Below are positions 6,749 to 7,533 of a stretch of DNA of 7,533 nt, one piece after another. The stretch spans positions 1 to 7,533 of the forward strand of contig JAKBCM010000064.1 in NCBI GenBank assembly GCA_021807845.1, written 5' to 3'. The notes under the pieces were generated by a model, which was not told where the DNA came from, searched no databases, and worked only from the letters and a program-made list of their open reading frames with translations. The stretch comes from Pseudomonadota bacterium. GTDB taxonomy: Bacteria; Pseudomonadota; Gammaproteobacteria; Legionellales; Legionellaceae. How positions within the stretch are numbered: the first letter of the stretch is position 1; every line of letters begins with the position of its first letter. The position numbers and the translations under genes are program-made.

Positions 6749-7533
6749 TTAAGATTCCTTATCAATCAACTCCAGTCGTTCGGATAATTGGGCTACTTTT
6801 TCACTCAATGTTTTTATATTTTTGCGCATCAAGGGGATCCGCGTGGCAGCAAATTCATGCTCGATCGCTTTGTCTTTAGGTCTTGCAGGATTGCCTAAAT
6901 AAATATTGCCTTGTTTTAAATGTTTCTTTGGTGGGACGCCTGCGCGTGCGCCCAGGATCACGCCGTCATCGATACGCACATGATCACTCACTCCGACGTT
7001 TGCTGCAAAGATCACATGATTACCACTGACGGTGCTGCCCGCAATACCAGTAAATGCACAAAGAATATTGTGTTTGCCCAGTTGAACGGAATGGGCCACT
7101 TGGACCAAATTATCAATTTTTGTGCCTTCACCGATGACGGTTGCACCTAATGTTGCTCTATCAATCACAGAATTCGCACCAATCTCGACATGATCTCCTA
7201 TGATCACTCGACCCACATGAGGTACTTTCAGGTGTTGACCATCATCTAGGGTATAACCAAAACCATCTGAACCAATCACGGTTGATGCATGGATACAAAC
7301 GTTTGAACCGATTTGGCAGGTATCGTAAATCGTCACGTGGGGATGAATCGTGGTGTGATTGCCAATCGTTACTTCATGACCTATGTGAACATGGCTTTTA
7401 ATCACACAGTTATCACCAATGATGCTTCCTGATTCAATGATCACGTATGGAGCAATGGAAATGTTCTTTCCTAAGACAACGTCTTTGGCAATGACTGCTG
7501 TTGGGTGGACAGTCGGTTCTGGTTTTCGCTCCG
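6749..7533 (-). CDS. lpxD: UDP-3-O-acylglucosamine N-acyltransferase, 5' partial
   Basis: LpxD transfers a 3-hydroxyacyl chain from acyl-ACP to the 2-amino group of UDP-3-O-acylglucosamine, the third step of lipid A synthesis, in the cytoplasm. The frame stays open to the window edge, giving 260 visible residues; about 90 N-terminal residues (the uridine-binding domain) lie outside. The GTG at 7444 is an internal Val, since [20 protein letters not shown] upstream of it is clearly family sequence. The body is a left-handed beta-helix of hexapeptide repeats ([15 protein letters not shown] and similar). Diagnostic segments are IGSDGFGY, the catalytic His in QVAHSV (visible residue 147, E. coli His239) and the second His in SDH (visible 184, E. 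coli His276), 37 residues apart as in E. coli. A C-terminal helix with heptad leucines (about 230-258) fits the acyl-carrier-binding helix. Many proteobacteria carry two lpxD copies; which one this is cannot be told here. Confidence 0.93.
   Translation of the reverse strand, partial: ERKPEPTVHPTAVIAKDVVLGKNISIAPYVIIESGSIIGDNCVIKSHVHIGHEVTIGNHTTIHPHVTIYDTCQIGSNVCIHASTVIGSDGFGYTLDDGQHLKVPHVGRVIIGDHVEIGANSVIDRATLGATVIGEGTKIDNLVQVAHSVQLGKHNILCAFTGIAGSTVSGNHVIFAANVGVSDHVRIDDGVILGARAGVPPKKHLKQGNIYLGNPARPKDKAIEHEFAATRIPLMRKNIKTLSEKVAQLSERLELIDKES
6756..6760 (-). promoter_or_regulatory. Distant ribosome binding site for polA
   Basis: AAGGA on the minus strand lies within the last codons of lpxD, 13 bases from the polA ATG at 6742. 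That is longer than the usual 5-10 base spacing. No nearer purine-rich site exists in the 6-base gap, so polA initiation may be weak or depend on ribosomes terminating on lpxD. Confidence 0.4.

Noticed and set aside
6920..7150. 76-residue plus-strand ORF antisense to lpxD
   Set aside because: It lies opposite the conserved hexapeptide-repeat region; its His/Cys/Ile-rich composition reflects the complement of those codons.
6749..7444. Treating lpxD as a complete 231-residue gene starting at GTG 7444
   Set aside because: The frame continues to the window edge with clear LpxD-like sequence, so this GTG encodes an internal valine and the gene is cut by the window.

Overview
This is a moderately AT-rich, gene-dense bacterial window. 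Its housekeeping genes (lpxD for lipid A, full-length three-domain polA, rpiA) indicate a Gram-negative proteobacterium, most likely a gammaproteobacterium. A degenerate OTU-like domain at the left edge and a cystathionine beta-synthase-type enzyme would suit a host-associated lineage such as Legionellales (Coxiella/Legionella relatives). That placement is inference; no rRNA or other phylogenetic marker was tested.

Layout, left to right. (1) Positions 1-843, plus strand: the 3' part of a gene whose visible protein resembles an OTU (ovarian tumour) cysteine protease fold but lacks the catalytic Cys and His. A small ORF (843-1031) starts on its stop codon and may be its frameshifted tail. (2) Positions 971-1927, minus strand: a PLP enzyme of the cystathionine beta-synthase type, catalytic core only, with a good sigma70-type promoter at 1990-2018. 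(3) Positions 2019-2777, minus strand: an unrecognised polytopic membrane protein with its own promoter-like signal. (4) After a 143-bp divergent spacer, 2921-4049 plus strand: a glycine-rich small membrane protein of unknown function, overlapping rpiA by 8 bases. (5) Positions 4046-7533, minus strand: lpxD (its 5' end lies outside the window) followed after 6 bases by polA, which converges on rpiA with a 4-base overlap of the 3' ends.

How the genes relate: rpiA interconverts ribose-5-phosphate and ribulose-5-phosphate, lpxD N-acylates the lipid A precursor, polA does repair and Okazaki fragment processing, and the CBS enzyme handles homocysteine/cysteine sulfur. They share no pathway; the clustering looks like compact genome packing. 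No tRNA, rRNA, insertion sequence, CRISPR array or convincing rho-independent terminator was seen. The least explained items are the OTU-like pseudo-protease with its possible frameshift, the two uncharacterised membrane proteins with internal repeats, and the dyad symmetries in both regulatory spacers.
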